The notes: a model not told the origin generated them from the letters alone. Shown: positions 30,427 to 39,397, numbered from the stretch's first letter. The stretch is DNA of 64,000 nucleotides from Coriobacteriaceae bacterium (GCA_902835305.1 CADFMD010000001.1:62001-126000), one strand, 5' to 3'. Program-made: numbers and translations.

Positions 30427-31633
30427 ACTCGACCGGGGCTTCGACCTTGTCGATGGCCCAGGTGGCTCCGAGGCCGCCGGTGGTGTTGCGGCGAATGCGT
30501 ACGGTGACTTCGTGGCGTTTGCCGGCCTGTGTGTAGCGCAGGGGGAAGCTCGCGCGGTTACGGCCGGCCTCGATGGTACCGCGCTCGCGAGCGATCCAGT
30601 AGTACTCGCCGACGATGCCGAGGGTGTCGGCGCCGTAGGGGAGATAAGTCGACAGCTGGTGCAGCAGCGGGCTAGGGCAGAAGACCTCGGTCGCGAAATC
30701 GATGGGGAAGTCCCCGGGGATGGTTGGTGCTGCGGAAGCGGGGGCCGGTGCTGAATTGGGGACCGGAGTCGGTGCAGGTGTGGGAGCCTGGTCACAGGCG
30801 GGTGCGGATGCGGACTCAATGACAGGTGCAGACTCAGATGCCGCTTCTGGCTTAGCTATGGAATCTGTCGGTTCCACGGAGATGGACGTGTCTTCGGTCC
30901 CGGTTTTGGCATCGGCCTGCGGAGTGTCCTCTGCCTCGACGTTCGGCTTGGCCTCGACCGGCGTGGATACCATGGTGGTGATGCCGGCGTTGGCGTTCTC
31001 GGGGTCGTAGACAACCGTGAGCGAGATGGCAGGCTGGGGCGCCTCGGGCTCCGGTGTTGCCTCGGCAGCATCTTGATCCGCGAGCTCGTCGGACTGATTG
31101 TCCTCGGTGTTGTCGCCAAAGACATCGTGGTTCTGGAACACGGGCGCCTCGGGCTGGCCAGCCGCCTCTTCGGTTGTCGACTTGGATGCCTCGTTGAGCT
31201 CCGCAGTGGCTTCCTGCTCGGATATGACTTCGGGATCGGTCGTGGCGGCGATTTCGGTTTCGGCCTCTGCTGTTACTCCAATAGCGACTTCGATCTCTGT
31301 CTCGGGTTCGGGTTCCGGCACGGCTCCAACCATGGCTTCGGGCTCGGGACGCTTAACGTGCTTGGGGCGCACGGCCTTCAGGTCCTTCTTGCCGTGCTTC
31401 TTCTTTTTGTAGGACTGCTTGGCGCCCTTGGTAGCCTTGCGCTTGTCCTCGTCCTTGGCAAGGGCGGCATCCCATGCCTCGTTGGCGATGACGGTGGCAT
31501 ACAGGCGGCCGCCCTTAAAGACGGTCAGTTTAATGCAGTCGTCGAGTTCCTCGAGCAACTCGCGCGTGGACTCGAAGCCCAAGTCATAAGCGGCCATGTC
31601 GCCGGCGGCGAGCGCCTCCTCGACCTGCGTCAT
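30425..31633 (-). CDS. Large acidic, proline-rich protein of unknown function (possibly the 3' part of a frameshifted gene)
   Basis: The 402-residue frame has a folded N-terminal segment (about residues 1-60, ELLEELDDCIKLTVFKGGRL), a Lys-rich patch (SYKKKKHGKKDLK), and a long Glu/Ala/Pro/Thr-rich disordered stretch from about 85 to 310. A compact C-terminal domain follows (FATEVFCPSPLLHQLSTYLP and WIARERGTIEAGRNRASFPL). The ATG at 31633 has no ribosome binding site of its own and overlaps the stop codon of a 33-codon upstream frame with a good one. No family is recognised. Confidence 0.6.
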   Translation of the reverse strand: MTQVEEALAAGDMAAYDLGFESTRELLEELDDCIKLTVFKGGRLYATVIANEAWDAALAKDEDKRKATKGAKQSYKKKKHGKKDLKAVRPKHVKRPEPEAMVGAVPEPEPETEIEVAIGVTAEAETEIAATTDPEVISEQEATAELNEASKSTTEEAAGQPEAPVFQNHDVFGDNTEDNQSDELADQDAAEATPEPEAPQPAISLTVVYDPENANAGITTMVSTPVEAKPNVEAEDTPQADAKTGTEDTSISVEPTDSIAKPEAASESAPVIESASAPACDQAPTPAPTPVPNSAPAPASAAPTIPGDFPIDFATEVFCPSPLLHQLSTYLPYGADTLGIVGEYYWIARERGTIEAGRNRASFPLRYTQAGKRHEVTVRIRRNTTGGLGATWAIDKVEAPVE

Positions 31634-31731
31634 AAACGTTTGCTTACCGCACCAATCGCGTCGCGCAGCAGGCGATACAGATAGATGTGGTTGCCCAGCG
31701 ATAGCGTGGGCCTAACTATTGTCTTGCTCAT
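31630..31731 (-). CDS. 33-residue upstream frame, coupled to or split from the next gene
   Basis: AGAGGAGAT precedes the ATG at 31731. The frame encodes a peptide containing LGNHIYLYRLLRDAIGAV and stops in an ATGA overlap with the 402-residue frame. The helical sequence reads like the beginning of that protein's N-terminal domain, so a one-base change may have split one gene into two. Otherwise it is a coupling leader peptide. Confidence 0.5.
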   Translation of the reverse strand: MSKTIVRPTLSLGNHIYLYRLLRDAIGAVSKRL

Positions 31732-31802
31732 GGCAAATCTCCTCTTTACACACGTAAAGCATCTTACCATCGCATAGCGTTCGCCATGGCGGCACCCAAG
31801 GC

Positions 31803-31836
31803 AAACGGGCGCGAACCGCTATCGATTCGCGCCCGT
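31803..31836. terminator. Hairpin after the 31868-32818 gene
   Basis: AACGGGCGCGAA pairs perfectly with TTCGCGCCCGTT. It ends the minus-strand gene ending at 31868. Confidence 0.85.
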
Positions 31837-31867
31837 TGTACAGGTTGCCTATCTGGGGATGCAGTGC

Positions 31868-32818
31868 TTAGTTGCCCGATGCCGTGCCTTGGCTCGAGCT
31901 GTTAGATGTCGTGCCCAATGTGGTGTCACTCGAATTGCTGTTGCTGCTGCCTGCTGTGCCCGTTCCCGACGTGGTGTCGCTCGTCTGGCCGCCCGTGCTC
32001 GGTTGAGAGCCGTCAGTCGTTTGGCTTGAGTCAGTCGTGCCGGATTGCGTGCCGCTGTTGTTCGCAGAGGAATCGGTGCCCTGCGATTGGTTTTGGGTGT
32101 TCGAGGACGAATTGGCAGAGGTAGAACTGTCTTGCGTATCGTCCGTCTGTGCTTGCTGATCCTGCGACTGGGTGTTGCCATTTGCATCGCTCTCGGTCGT
32201 GCGCGACGACAGGATTGGCTCGGGACGCTCGCCCAGACCCTCACCGGCAGTGGTGATAAGGATGGCGCCGGCGCAGGCGATGACCGCGACGATGGCGATA
32301 GCGATCGAGAAGACGATGACCTTCTTTTGCGTCTGGCTGCGCTCAGCCGCCGCCTTGGCGCGCAGGCTGTTGGGAGCGACGCGCGCCGTGGTCGCGCGTC
32401 CCGCAACCTGGCGCATCTCCTGCGTGGTTGCGGCGCCACCTAGGTGCTCCTCGACATTGGGCTCAACGGGCTCGTAGGCGCCGGTAGGGTAGTCGACAGC
32501 GGCATGCGTGCCCTTGATTGCTTCGGCGCTGGCGGAGATAAAGTGGCGATAGACCTGCGAGGACACAACAGTGATGACTGAGCTCACAGCGGCACCAATC
32601 ACCGAGCCGGCAATGCCGATCTTTGAAGCAAGCGCCACGCTCGTGGCGGCAGCTGCGGCGCCGGCGATGATCTGGGGAATGGAAATGTCGTCGAACAGGC
32701 CCTTTTTGGGCGCGATGGCCATGGTCTGTCCGATGGAATGGTTCTCGTGCACGCCGTTGTTGAGTGATGCCGGCGTCATGACGCGCGTGCGCGGCGCGTC
32801 GGTGTACTTGGTTGTCAT
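31868..32818 (-). CDS. Membrane protein with long Ser/Thr/Asn/Gln-rich extracellular tail
   Basis: This 316-residue protein starts at 32818 behind GGGAGGACC. A glycine/alanine-rich hydrophobic segment lies at about residues 45-80, and a clear transmembrane helix at about 160-185 (VIVFSIAIAIVAVIACAGAIL). After the helix come about 115 residues almost entirely of Ser, Thr, Asn, Gln, Gly and Asp, a disordered tail probably exposed outside the cell. No family is recognised. It is separated from the 30425-31731 genes by a hairpin. Confidence 0.75.
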   Translation of the reverse strand: MTTKYTDAPRTRVMTPASLNNGVHENHSIGQTMAIAPKKGLFDDISIPQIIAGAAAAATSVALASKIGIAGSVIGAAVSSVITVVSSQVYRHFISASAEAIKGTHAAVDYPTGAYEPVEPNVEEHLGGAATTQEMRQVAGRATTARVAPNSLRAKAAAERSQTQKKVIVFSIAIAIVAVIACAGAILITTAGEGLGERPEPILSSRTTESDANGNTQSQDQQAQTDDTQDSSTSANSSSNTQNQSQGTDSSANNSGTQSGTTDSSQTTDGSQPSTGGQTSDTTSGTGTAGSSNSNSSDTTLGTTSNSSSQGTASGN

Positions 32819-32992
32819 ACGGGGTCCTCCCGGTGTAAATCTGCTTCGTTTCGTGTAGCCATCAGGGTACCCACCAGATGTGAATCGTACGTGACATTTA
32901 ACAGATACCATCAACTCATCAAGGGGGCTTGCTGTCTTTGGTGCGATAGCTTGATGCTAAACTGGATTTATGTTTGCGAGGTGGTTTACGTG

Positions 32993-33211
32993 ATGTACCC
33001 GTATATGACATTCGAAGATGGAACCGAGGTCATTCATTCTGACCTGATTACAGATGGCGATATCGAAAAGGTTATCGTGCATTTTGAACGACCGACGGCA
33101 GAGGGTTTCGACTCCGCTCGTTGTGAGTTGCCTTCCTGTTCGTGGACTGACTGGGAAGGGCATTTTACTCAGAGTGAAAAACGAGCTTTCGAAGAGTGTC
33201 TGAGCAAATAA
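32993..33211 (+). CDS. Small conserved-looking protein of unknown function
   Basis: The 72-residue product (MYPYMTFEDGTEVIHSDL, then VIVHFERPTAEGFDSARCEL) resembles short hypothetical proteins I have seen in gut Firmicutes, but no function is known to me. The ATG at 32993 has GAGGTGG 8 bases upstream. The frame runs further upstream into likely non-coding sequence. It is the first gene of the AT-rich stretch leading into the radical SAM operon, about 100 bases before the DUF2087 gene. Confidence 0.65.
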   Translation: MYPYMTFEDGTEVIHSDLITDGDIEKVIVHFERPTAEGFDSARCELPSCSWTDWEGHFTQSEKRAFEECLSK

Positions 33212-33311
33212 TTTAGATTAGTTCGAGTTTAGTTCGAATAAAGAAGCTGAATGCGATGACCTAAAGCGTATGCATTTTTAGTATTAGATGCGTATGAAAT
33301 GGAGGATGTGA

Positions 33312-33593
33312 ATGGATGAGCTAATAGACTTTAAAAAACGATTTCTCAAGAATGGCGAGCTGGTTTCAATTCCAAAAAAGGAAAGCTATAAAAGAATCAT
33401 GCTGCTATGGGCCGTCTCTTTCTTTGAATTAAATACAAGTTATACGGAGCTTCAGGTTAATCGTGTGCTGTCACAGCTCTATCCTGATTATGCCGTGTTG
33501 AGGCGGTACTTGGTTGATTATGGATTCCTATTAAGGGATGAACGAGGCCTGAAATACGAGGTTAATCGTGATGTTCACGGTATTGAGAGCTAG
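33312..33593 (+). CDS. DUF2087 family protein
   Basis: This 93-residue protein matches the DUF2087 pattern: KKESYKRIMLLWAVSFFELN, YTELQVNRVLSQLYPDYAVLRRYLVDYGFL and then a short R-D-E-R stretch. The fold is a winged helix, often attached to regulators or acyl-accepting modules. Here it is the first gene of the MFS-radical SAM-peptide operon and overlaps the MFS gene. It may be a regulator or a peptide-recognition partner; the second option is speculative. GGAGGATGTG precedes the ATG. Confidence 0.8.
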   Translation: MDELIDFKKRFLKNGELVSIPKKESYKRIMLLWAVSFFELNTSYTELQVNRVLSQLYPDYAVLRRYLVDYGFLLRDERGLKYEVNRDVHGIES

Positions 33594-34755
33594 CCGTCCG
33601 GTTCGGGTCCTATATATTGCTAGAGGGATAAGCGAAATAGGCAATTGGTGTGCGAATATTGCTTTGCCAATGCTAATTTACGAGGTAACTCACGATGTTT
33701 CTGCAACTGCTTTGATGGTCTGCTGCAGATTTGCCCCCTCTCTGTTTTCAGTTGCGCTCGCGCAGCTGCCTCAGAAGATGGGTATCGGGACACTGCAGGC
33801 CATGAGATTGGCAGACTTAATTCGCGCGGGATTATTCGTTTGCTATATTTTTGTTGATAGTAAATGGAGTATGTTTGCTATTACGTGCGCGGTATCGCTT
33901 TGCCGAACGGTAGAAATGCCCTGCTTTTACTCGTTGTTAAGAGCCAATACGAATAGTATCAATCGCGACGTAATTAATAATTCGTTTGGGTTCCTGCAGA
34001 ATTTGATGATGGTTCTGGGGCCAGTTGCCGGCGGTTTTGTTGTCGCTCAATTTGGGGCGGAGGCTGTTCTTGCATTAGACGCGCTTTCTTTTGCCGCGTC
34101 GTTCTGGTTGCTGCGAGATGTTCCGTCGGTTATCGAGGTTAATGATAAAGAGGGAATAAGCAAAAATGAAAAAAACAGGACTGCATTTAGTGATCTTAGC
34201 GCGAAGCACTTGGCAATTGGTTTCCTATTAATCGATATTTCTAGTGGCGTGGCATTCGGCTCTCTGAATTCTCTTTTGCCAGCTATAGCGCAATTGCAAT
34301 TTGACTCGTCATCGATACAATACGGATTCCTTCAGAGTAGTCTTACAATCGGACTGTTGTTCGGAAATACAATATATGGTCGTTTAATCAGTGGTTCCGA
34401 TTGCGTTAAATCATATTGTTTTGTGACGTATCTTGCGCTCGGTGCGTATCTGGCGTTTGGCTATCGCTATGCGTCTGGGATATCGTTTATTTTCCTTTTT
34501 ATCGTCGGTGCCGGAAACGCCATTCAAGATGTGCTTCTCATAACATCGCTGCAGGATTTGGCGAGAGACGGATCTGAATCGATAAGCCTGTTTTCAATTA
34601 GGGAGTCTTTGCAATCGGTTGCTGTTGTTATTTCAACACTTCTTGTTTCGCTGTTCACGAGCATCGCGATGTTCTCAATTCTCGTTACAGGACTTGGTGT
34701 ATTTTCAATTATGATGGTAGTTGTGTTTCAATTGAATTATTTGCGAAAGATGTGA
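33571..34755 (+). CDS. MFS transporter, candidate exporter of the modified peptide
   Basis: The roughly 394-residue protein has 11-12 hydrophobic helices and the MFS exporter pattern (ARGISEIGNWCANIALPMLIYEV at the start, GPVAGGFVVAQFG in the middle). It looks like macrolide- or peptide-exporting MFS proteins. It overlaps the DUF2087 gene by 23 bases and ends 7 bases before the radical SAM gene, so all are one transcript. AT-rich composition matches the operon. Its cargo is inferred to be the product of the neighbouring peptide gene. Confidence 0.85.
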   Translation: MFTVLRASRPVRVLYIARGISEIGNWCANIALPMLIYEVTHDVSATALMVCCRFAPSLFSVALAQLPQKMGIGTLQAMRLADLIRAGLFVCYIFVDSKWSMFAITCAVSLCRTVEMPCFYSLLRANTNSINRDVINNSFGFLQNLMMVLGPVAGGFVVAQFGAEAVLALDALSFAASFWLLRDVPSVIEVNDKEGISKNEKNRTAFSDLSAKHLAIGFLLIDISSGVAFGSLNSLLPAIAQLQFDSSSIQYGFLQSSLTIGLLFGNTIYGRLISGSDCVKSYCFVTYLALGAYLAFGYRYASGISFIFLFIVGAGNAIQDVLLITSLQDLARDGSESISLFSIRESLQSVAVVISTLLVSLFTSIAMFSILVTGLGVFSIMMVVVFQLNYLRKM

Positions 34756-34762
34756 CGTTGAT

Positions 34763-37084
34763 ATGCCTAAAACGCTTTTAGTATTTCCCCCAGGATGGAG
34801 TCCAGTGGGGCCGTATCTTGCCTTGCCTGTTTTGAAGTCATATCTTCAAGAGGTTGAACAATACAAAGTTGACATTGTTGACTTAAACGTGGAATTTTAC
34901 GATGACCTCCTATCTTTTAGACATGTCGAAGAGTGCTGTAAAAGGTATCGGGAATCAAAGGATTCGTTTAGTTCGAATGTTCAATTAACAATCGAGTTGA
35001 TACAAAAGTCGGCACTTAATGTTGACGAGGCAAAAGATATTTTCAGATCGAAGAGATACTTTAATCTAAAAGAAAGACAATATGCTGAAAACATTTTTAG
35101 AAATGCACTCTATATCATAAATCACGTCTCATATGGAGTTAAATACACGTTCAACTCCATAGATCTGCCCTATGATTATTATTCGACACCAGAAATAATG
35201 AAATCGCTTGCGGATACCTTGCATAATCCGTTTATTTCCTTCTATGAAACTGCCTTTCTTAAGCGTATTCAGAGGGAAAAAATCGAGTTTATTGGGATTT
35301 CGGTGAGCGGCTGTTTCCAATTGATTTCTGCAGTTACGTTAGCGAAACTGATTAAAGAAGAATGTCCATCTGTTAAACACGTCTCATTGGGCGGCAATTA
35401 CATTACTCGTTTAGCAGATGACTGCATGAAAGAATGGCATCCCTTTTTTGAATACATTGATTCGATAATGATGTATGACGGCGAAGAGCCGCTTGCACGT
35501 CTTCTTGAGGCTCTTGACTCTGGTGATGACAATCTCGACTGTGTTCCAAACCTTTGCCATGCTAAAGGTGGAAAGATATATAAAAACCATCGGATTGAGC
35601 AAACATTTATCAACGATACAGTTCCCGATTTCGATGGCTTCGCCCTTTCTAAATACTTCATGCCTGAGCTAATATTGCCGGTTTATTCCTCTAGGCAGTG
35701 TTTTAATCATTGCGCCTTCTGCACCATTCCCGGTGCTACCGGTGGTTGTTACCGAAAGATGCCTATATCGAGAGTATTTGAAATAATGTGTCGGTTAAAT
35801 GAAAAATACGGCACGAGAGTTTTCTCTTTTGTGGATGAAACATTCGAAGGCAAAAGAATGGAGCAACTCGCGGATGAAATAAACGCATCGGGAAAAACGT
35901 TTTTCTGGCATGGAGAAACGAGGTTCTCTCCAACCCTAAGTACAGATGTTTTTAACAAGATATACCAAAGTGGATGTAGGCAGATTCAGTTTGGCCTCGA
36001 GTCATACAACCAAAGAGTTCTTGATCTAATGAAGAAGAACACGAGAGTTGATTGGATTGATCGCAATATCCATGATTGTCTCAATGCGGGTATTCCTGTT
36101 CATCTATTTTTTATGATTGGCTTTCCGACCGAAACTAAAGAAGAGGCTCTGAACACCTTAGCTTATACAGAGAATGTTTTGAATTATTCAAAACAGGTAT
36201 GTGGTGTTCCATATTCCACGAGAGGATTTACGAATTTTGGTCTCGTTATGGGGTCGGATGTTTGGAATCATCCCGATAAGTATGGTGTCTCTGTAATGCC
36301 GAAGTCCCAATATGAGGATTTGCGCCTCGAAGTGGATTATGTTTCAGGCACTGGTTTAACTTTAAATGAAGCAAAATCCTTATCTGATGAGCATCATATT
36401 GATTTTTATATGCAAGAGGTCATAAACGGTAGTGACACAATTGACTTGCCCCAGCGGCTTCATATTTCAGAGGTGACCTGGATCCTAGATTCTATTCACG
36501 CTGTCAGGTATAAGGGACATTTGACCAAAGTAAAGCGACGGCTAACTAGTCTAAATCCAGCTGATCGAATCTGGCTGGATTCCAAGACCTCTGTCGTGCT
36601 CGTTGAGCCATTTGCCTACTTCTATAATTCTGAATACCATCATGTCTATGCTGTTTCCCAGTTGGTATACCTTAAGTTGGCCCGTTTATTGGAGGCCGAT
36701 TGTAGCATTTCTCTTATTCTTGATCAGGGCGACCTCGAGCTGACAAGGGCGATAGAAGAACTGTTGCATTATGGATTGCTGAATACAAATATCGATGCCG
36801 ATTATGTAATGCACGATAATGGTTTTCAATTGGTTAAAAGTTCGTTTGTTAAAGAAGTCGGACGCTCAAAAGAGGGGTTAAGAGTACTGCTGAGTTGTGC
36901 CACCCATAGAATGTGTGCGGTTAATGATTATTCGTTCGCTTTGCTTTCGTTGTTTGAAAAGCCGATTACTAAGAACGAGCTGCGCGACATTTTGAAAAAA
37001 GAGGGACTATCGGCAAACGAGGAACAATTAAACAAGTTGGTTGATAATTGCATGAAAGCAGATATACTACAATTGATTAGATAG
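34763..37084 (+). CDS. B12-binding-type radical SAM enzyme, candidate RiPP maturase
   Basis: The 773-residue product has an N-terminal Rossmann-like region as in B12-binding radical SAM proteins (TLLVFPPGWSPVGPYLALPV; IGISVSGCFQLISAVTLAKL; VKHVSLGGNYIT). The radical SAM core carries CFNHCAFC (Cys 313, 317, 320) and RQIQFGLESYNQRVL. The last 170 residues read like one or two small winged-helix modules (VYAVSQLVYLKLARLLE; LLSLFEKPITKNELRDILKK), which in RiPP enzymes often bind leader peptides. A 36-codon peptide gene follows after 13 bases. Methylation or crosslinking of that peptide is the likely reaction, by inference. Confidence 0.85.
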   Translation: MPKTLLVFPPGWSPVGPYLALPVLKSYLQEVEQYKVDIVDLNVEFYDDLLSFRHVEECCKRYRESKDSFSSNVQLTIELIQKSALNVDEAKDIFRSKRYFNLKERQYAENIFRNALYIINHVSYGVKYTFNSIDLPYDYYSTPEIMKSLADTLHNPFISFYETAFLKRIQREKIEFIGISVSGCFQLISAVTLAKLIKEECPSVKHVSLGGNYITRLADDCMKEWHPFFEYIDSIMMYDGEEPLARLLEALDSGDDNLDCVPNLCHAKGGKIYKNHRIEQTFINDTVPDFDGFALSKYFMPELILPVYSSRQCFNHCAFCTIPGATGGCYRKMPISRVFEIMCRLNEKYGTRVFSFVDETFEGKRMEQLADEINASGKTFFWHGETRFSPTLSTDVFNKIYQSGCRQIQFGLESYNQRVLDLMKKNTRVDWIDRNIHDCLNAGIPVHLFFMIGFPTETKEEALNTLAYTENVLNYSKQVCGVPYSTRGFTNFGLVMGSDVWNHPDKYGVSVMPKSQYEDLRLEVDYVSGTGLTLNEAKSLSDEHHIDFYMQEVINGSDTIDLPQRLHISEVTWILDSIHAVRYKGHLTKVKRRLTSLNPADRIWLDSKTSVVLVEPFAYFYNSEYHHVYAVSQLVYLKLARLLEADCSISLILDQGDLELTRAIEELLHYGLLNTNIDADYVMHDNGFQLVKSSFVKEVGRSKEGLRVLLSCATHRMCAVNDYSFALLSLFEKPITKNELRDILKKEGLSANEEQLNKLVDNCMKADILQLIR

Positions 37085-37097
37085 AGGAGGTTTCTGC

Positions 37098-37208
37098 ATG
37101 GACGTTATTAACAAAGATCTCTTGGAGCAACTGAAAGAGTCTCAGGAAGAGGGCGTCGTGGTAGAAGTGTTCGACTTTGAGGACTACATGGATAAATTCT
37201 GCCATTAG
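37098..37208 (+). CDS. 36-residue acidic peptide, candidate RiPP precursor
   Basis: AGAGGAGGTTTCTGC gives one of the best ribosome binding sites in the window before the ATG at 37098. The first half is a helical, charged, leader-like segment (MDVINKDLLEQLKESQEEG). The second half is VVVEV followed by an acidic and aromatic stretch ending in DKFCH. A terminator follows 25 bases after the stop. The position directly after the radical SAM gene, the size and the leader/core division fit a RiPP precursor. No known family is recognised. Confidence 0.7.
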   Translation: MDVINKDLLEQLKESQEEGVVVEVFDFEDYMDKFCH

Positions 37209-37232
37209 TTTCGGAATTTACTTGCCTCGCTT

Positions 37233-37266
37233 AAAGGAGAAGTCGATTATCGATTTCTCCTTTTTT
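37233..37266 (+). terminator. Terminator of the radical SAM-peptide operon
   Basis: AAAGGAGAAGTCGAT pairs with ATCGATTTCTCCTTT (one G-U) and is followed by six T. Confidence 0.9.
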
Positions 37267-37396
37267 AATTAAAGATATTTTTGGAATACATGCTCTTAGC
37301 ACAGGTTGGCGTCTCAGTAAACTGGGAGGTTGCTTTGGCTAGTTAGAGATATGTGAACGTCCGTTAGACTGAATCTCAGGGTAGAAGGGGCCTCCA

Positions 37397-39397
37397 GTGT
37401 CCAGATCAACAAGGCAATGCTGCGTTTCGGCTAATAAGAACGACGGCTTTTTGCGTGTGGCGGCGGCGTCGCCGCGGATTCGCGTGGCCGATGTCGAGGG
37501 CAATGCCGAGGTGGCGTTGGCTGCCGTGCGTGAGGCTGCCGAGCGTGGCGTTCGCGCGCTGGTGCTGCCCGAGCTTAACCTGACCGGCTATACCGCGGCC
37601 GATCTGTTCCATAACCGCACACTGCTGCATGCCTGCGAGGCTGCTCTGGTGCATATCCTCGACGAGACTCGTGAGCTGCCGATTGTCTTTACCATTGGTC
37701 TTCCCGTTGCGGTTGCCGAGAATATCTACAACTGCGCCGCCGTGTGCTGCGCGGGCGAGCTTTTGGGCCTCACGGCCAAGAAGTATTTGCCCAACTATGG
37801 CGAGTTCTATGAGCGCCGTTGGTTTGCTCCGGCACCTACCGATCCCGTTTGGCTTGAATTTGCCGGTCAGGGTCCGGTCCCGCTGGGCTCGGGGCTTGTC
37901 TACCGTTGCTGTGATGAGGGCGCCGAGGACCTGGTGTTGGGCGTTGAGGTCTGCGAGGACCTGTGGGTGCCGGCGCCTCCTTCGACCGAGATGGCGCTTG
38001 CCGGTGCGACGGTGATTCTCAACCCGTCGGCTTCGGACGAGATTATCGGTAAGGCAGACTATCGCCGCAGCCTCATCTCCAATCAGAGCGCGCGCCTGTA
38101 CTGTGCCTATGCGTATGCAGACGCGAGCGAGGGCGAGTCCACGACCGATATGGTCTTTGCGGGCGAGAACCTCGTCTGCGAAAACGGCTCCAAGCTCGCC
38201 GCGACCAAACTGCTTACTTGCGATATGGCCATCGCCGACGTTGACCTTGACCGCCTGGTTGCCGAGCGCCGTCGTTCGACGACGTGGACGCGCGCGGACG
38301 ATGCGCCGGAGGCCACGGCCGTTGAGTTTTCGTTTGAGGGCGTGTTGGCCGAAGAGCCTGTCCTGCGCGATGCCTGCGATATCGACCGCGTTTTCCCGCG
38401 CGCGCCCTTTGTACCGGCCGACCATGGTGACCTGGCCGAGCGCTGCGAGACCATCCTCGACCTGCAGACCGCCGGCCTCAAGACCCGCCTGGCCCATACG
38501 GGCACCAAGGCTGCAGTCATCGGTCTTTCGGGCGGCCTTGATTCTACACTGGCACTGCTCGTGACGGTGCGTGCCTTCGATGCGCTGGGGCTGCCGCGCA
38601 CGGGTATCACGGCGGTCTCCATGCCCGGCTTTGGCACGACGCATCGCACTAAGTCCAACGCCGAGTCGCTCGCGCGCGACCTGGGCGTGAGCTTCCGCGA
38701 GGTTTCGATCCACGCGGCTGTGGAGCAGCACTTCAAGGACATTGAGCACGATCCGACCGTGCAGGACGTGACCTACGAGAACAGCCAGGCCCGCGAGCGT
38801 ACGCAGATTCTGATGGATCTGGCCAACCAGGCCGGCGGTTTTGTCATCGGCACGGGCGATTTGTCGGAGCTGGCGCTCGGCTGGGCTACCTATAACGGCG
38901 ACCACATGAGCATGTACGCCGTCAATGCGAGCGTGCCCAAGACGCTTGTGCGTCATCTGGTGCGCTATGCGGCTGATGTCTTTGGCGGGCGTATTGCCGA
39001 GGTCTTGCTCGATATCCTCGACACGCCGGTGTCCCCCGAGCTTCTGCCGCCCACGGGCGACGGCGAGATTGCGCAGAAGACTGAGGATTTGGTGGGCCCG
39101 TACGAGTTGCACGACTACTTCCTCTACTACTTGCTGCGTTTTGGCTTTGAGCCGGGCAAGATCTACCGCATGGCGCTCAAGAGTTTCGAGGGTGTCTACG
39201 ACGCCAAGACCGTCCACGCGTGGCTGCGTACGTTCTATCGTCGCTTCTTTGCCCAGCAGTTTAAGCGCAGCTGCCTGCCCGATGGTCCCAAGGTGGGCTC
39301 GGTGACGCTCAGCCCGCGCGGCGATTGGCGTATGCCGAGTGACGCTAGCTCGCGTCTGTGGCTTGCGCAGATCGACGCGCTCAATCCAGTTGACTAA
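37397..39397 (+). CDS. nadE: Glutamine-dependent NAD+ synthetase
   Basis: The 666-residue enzyme joins an N-terminal nitrilase-type glutaminase (catalytic Glu in LPELNLTGY, Lys in KKYLPNYGEF, Cys in EVCEDLW) to a C-terminal synthetase with the PP-loop IGLSGGLDSTLAL. It converts deamido-NAD, glutamine and ATP to NAD+. The start is a GTG at 37397 with AAGGGG upstream. Composition returns to the high-GC host type, marking the right edge of the AT-rich segment. A strong terminator follows. Confidence 0.95.
   Translation: MSRSTRQCCVSANKNDGFLRVAAASPRIRVADVEGNAEVALAAVREAAERGVRALVLPELNLTGYTAADLFHNRTLLHACEAALVHILDETRELPIVFTIGLPVAVAENIYNCAAVCCAGELLGLTAKKYLPNYGEFYERRWFAPAPTDPVWLEFAGQGPVPLGSGLVYRCCDEGAEDLVLGVEVCEDLWVPAPPSTEMALAGATVILNPSASDEIIGKADYRRSLISNQSARLYCAYAYADASEGESTTDMVFAGENLVCENGSKLAATKLLTCDMAIADVDLDRLVAERRRSTTWTRADDAPEATAVEFSFEGVLAEEPVLRDACDIDRVFPRAPFVPADHGDLAERCETILDLQTAGLKTRLAHTGTKAAVIGLSGGLDSTLALLVTVRAFDALGLPRTGITAVSMPGFGTTHRTKSNAESLARDLGVSFREVSIHAAVEQHFKDIEHDPTVQDVTYENSQARERTQILMDLANQAGGFVIGTGDLSELALGWATYNGDHMSMYAVNASVPKTLVRHLVRYAADVFGGRIAEVLLDILDTPVSPELLPPTGDGEIAQKTEDLVGPYELHDYFLYYLLRFGFEPGKIYRMALKSFEGVYDAKTVHAWLRTFYRRFFAQQFKRSCLPDGPKVGSVTLSPRGDWRMPSDASSRLWLAQIDALNPVD

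Noticed and set aside
32891..32992. N-terminal extension of the small gene at 32993
   Set aside because: The upstream codons look non-coding, and a ribosome binding site precedes the internal ATG at 32993.
37406..39217. A 603-codon minus-strand open frame across nadE
   Set aside because: It is antisense to a full-length NAD+ synthetase with all catalytic residues. It is a composition artefact.
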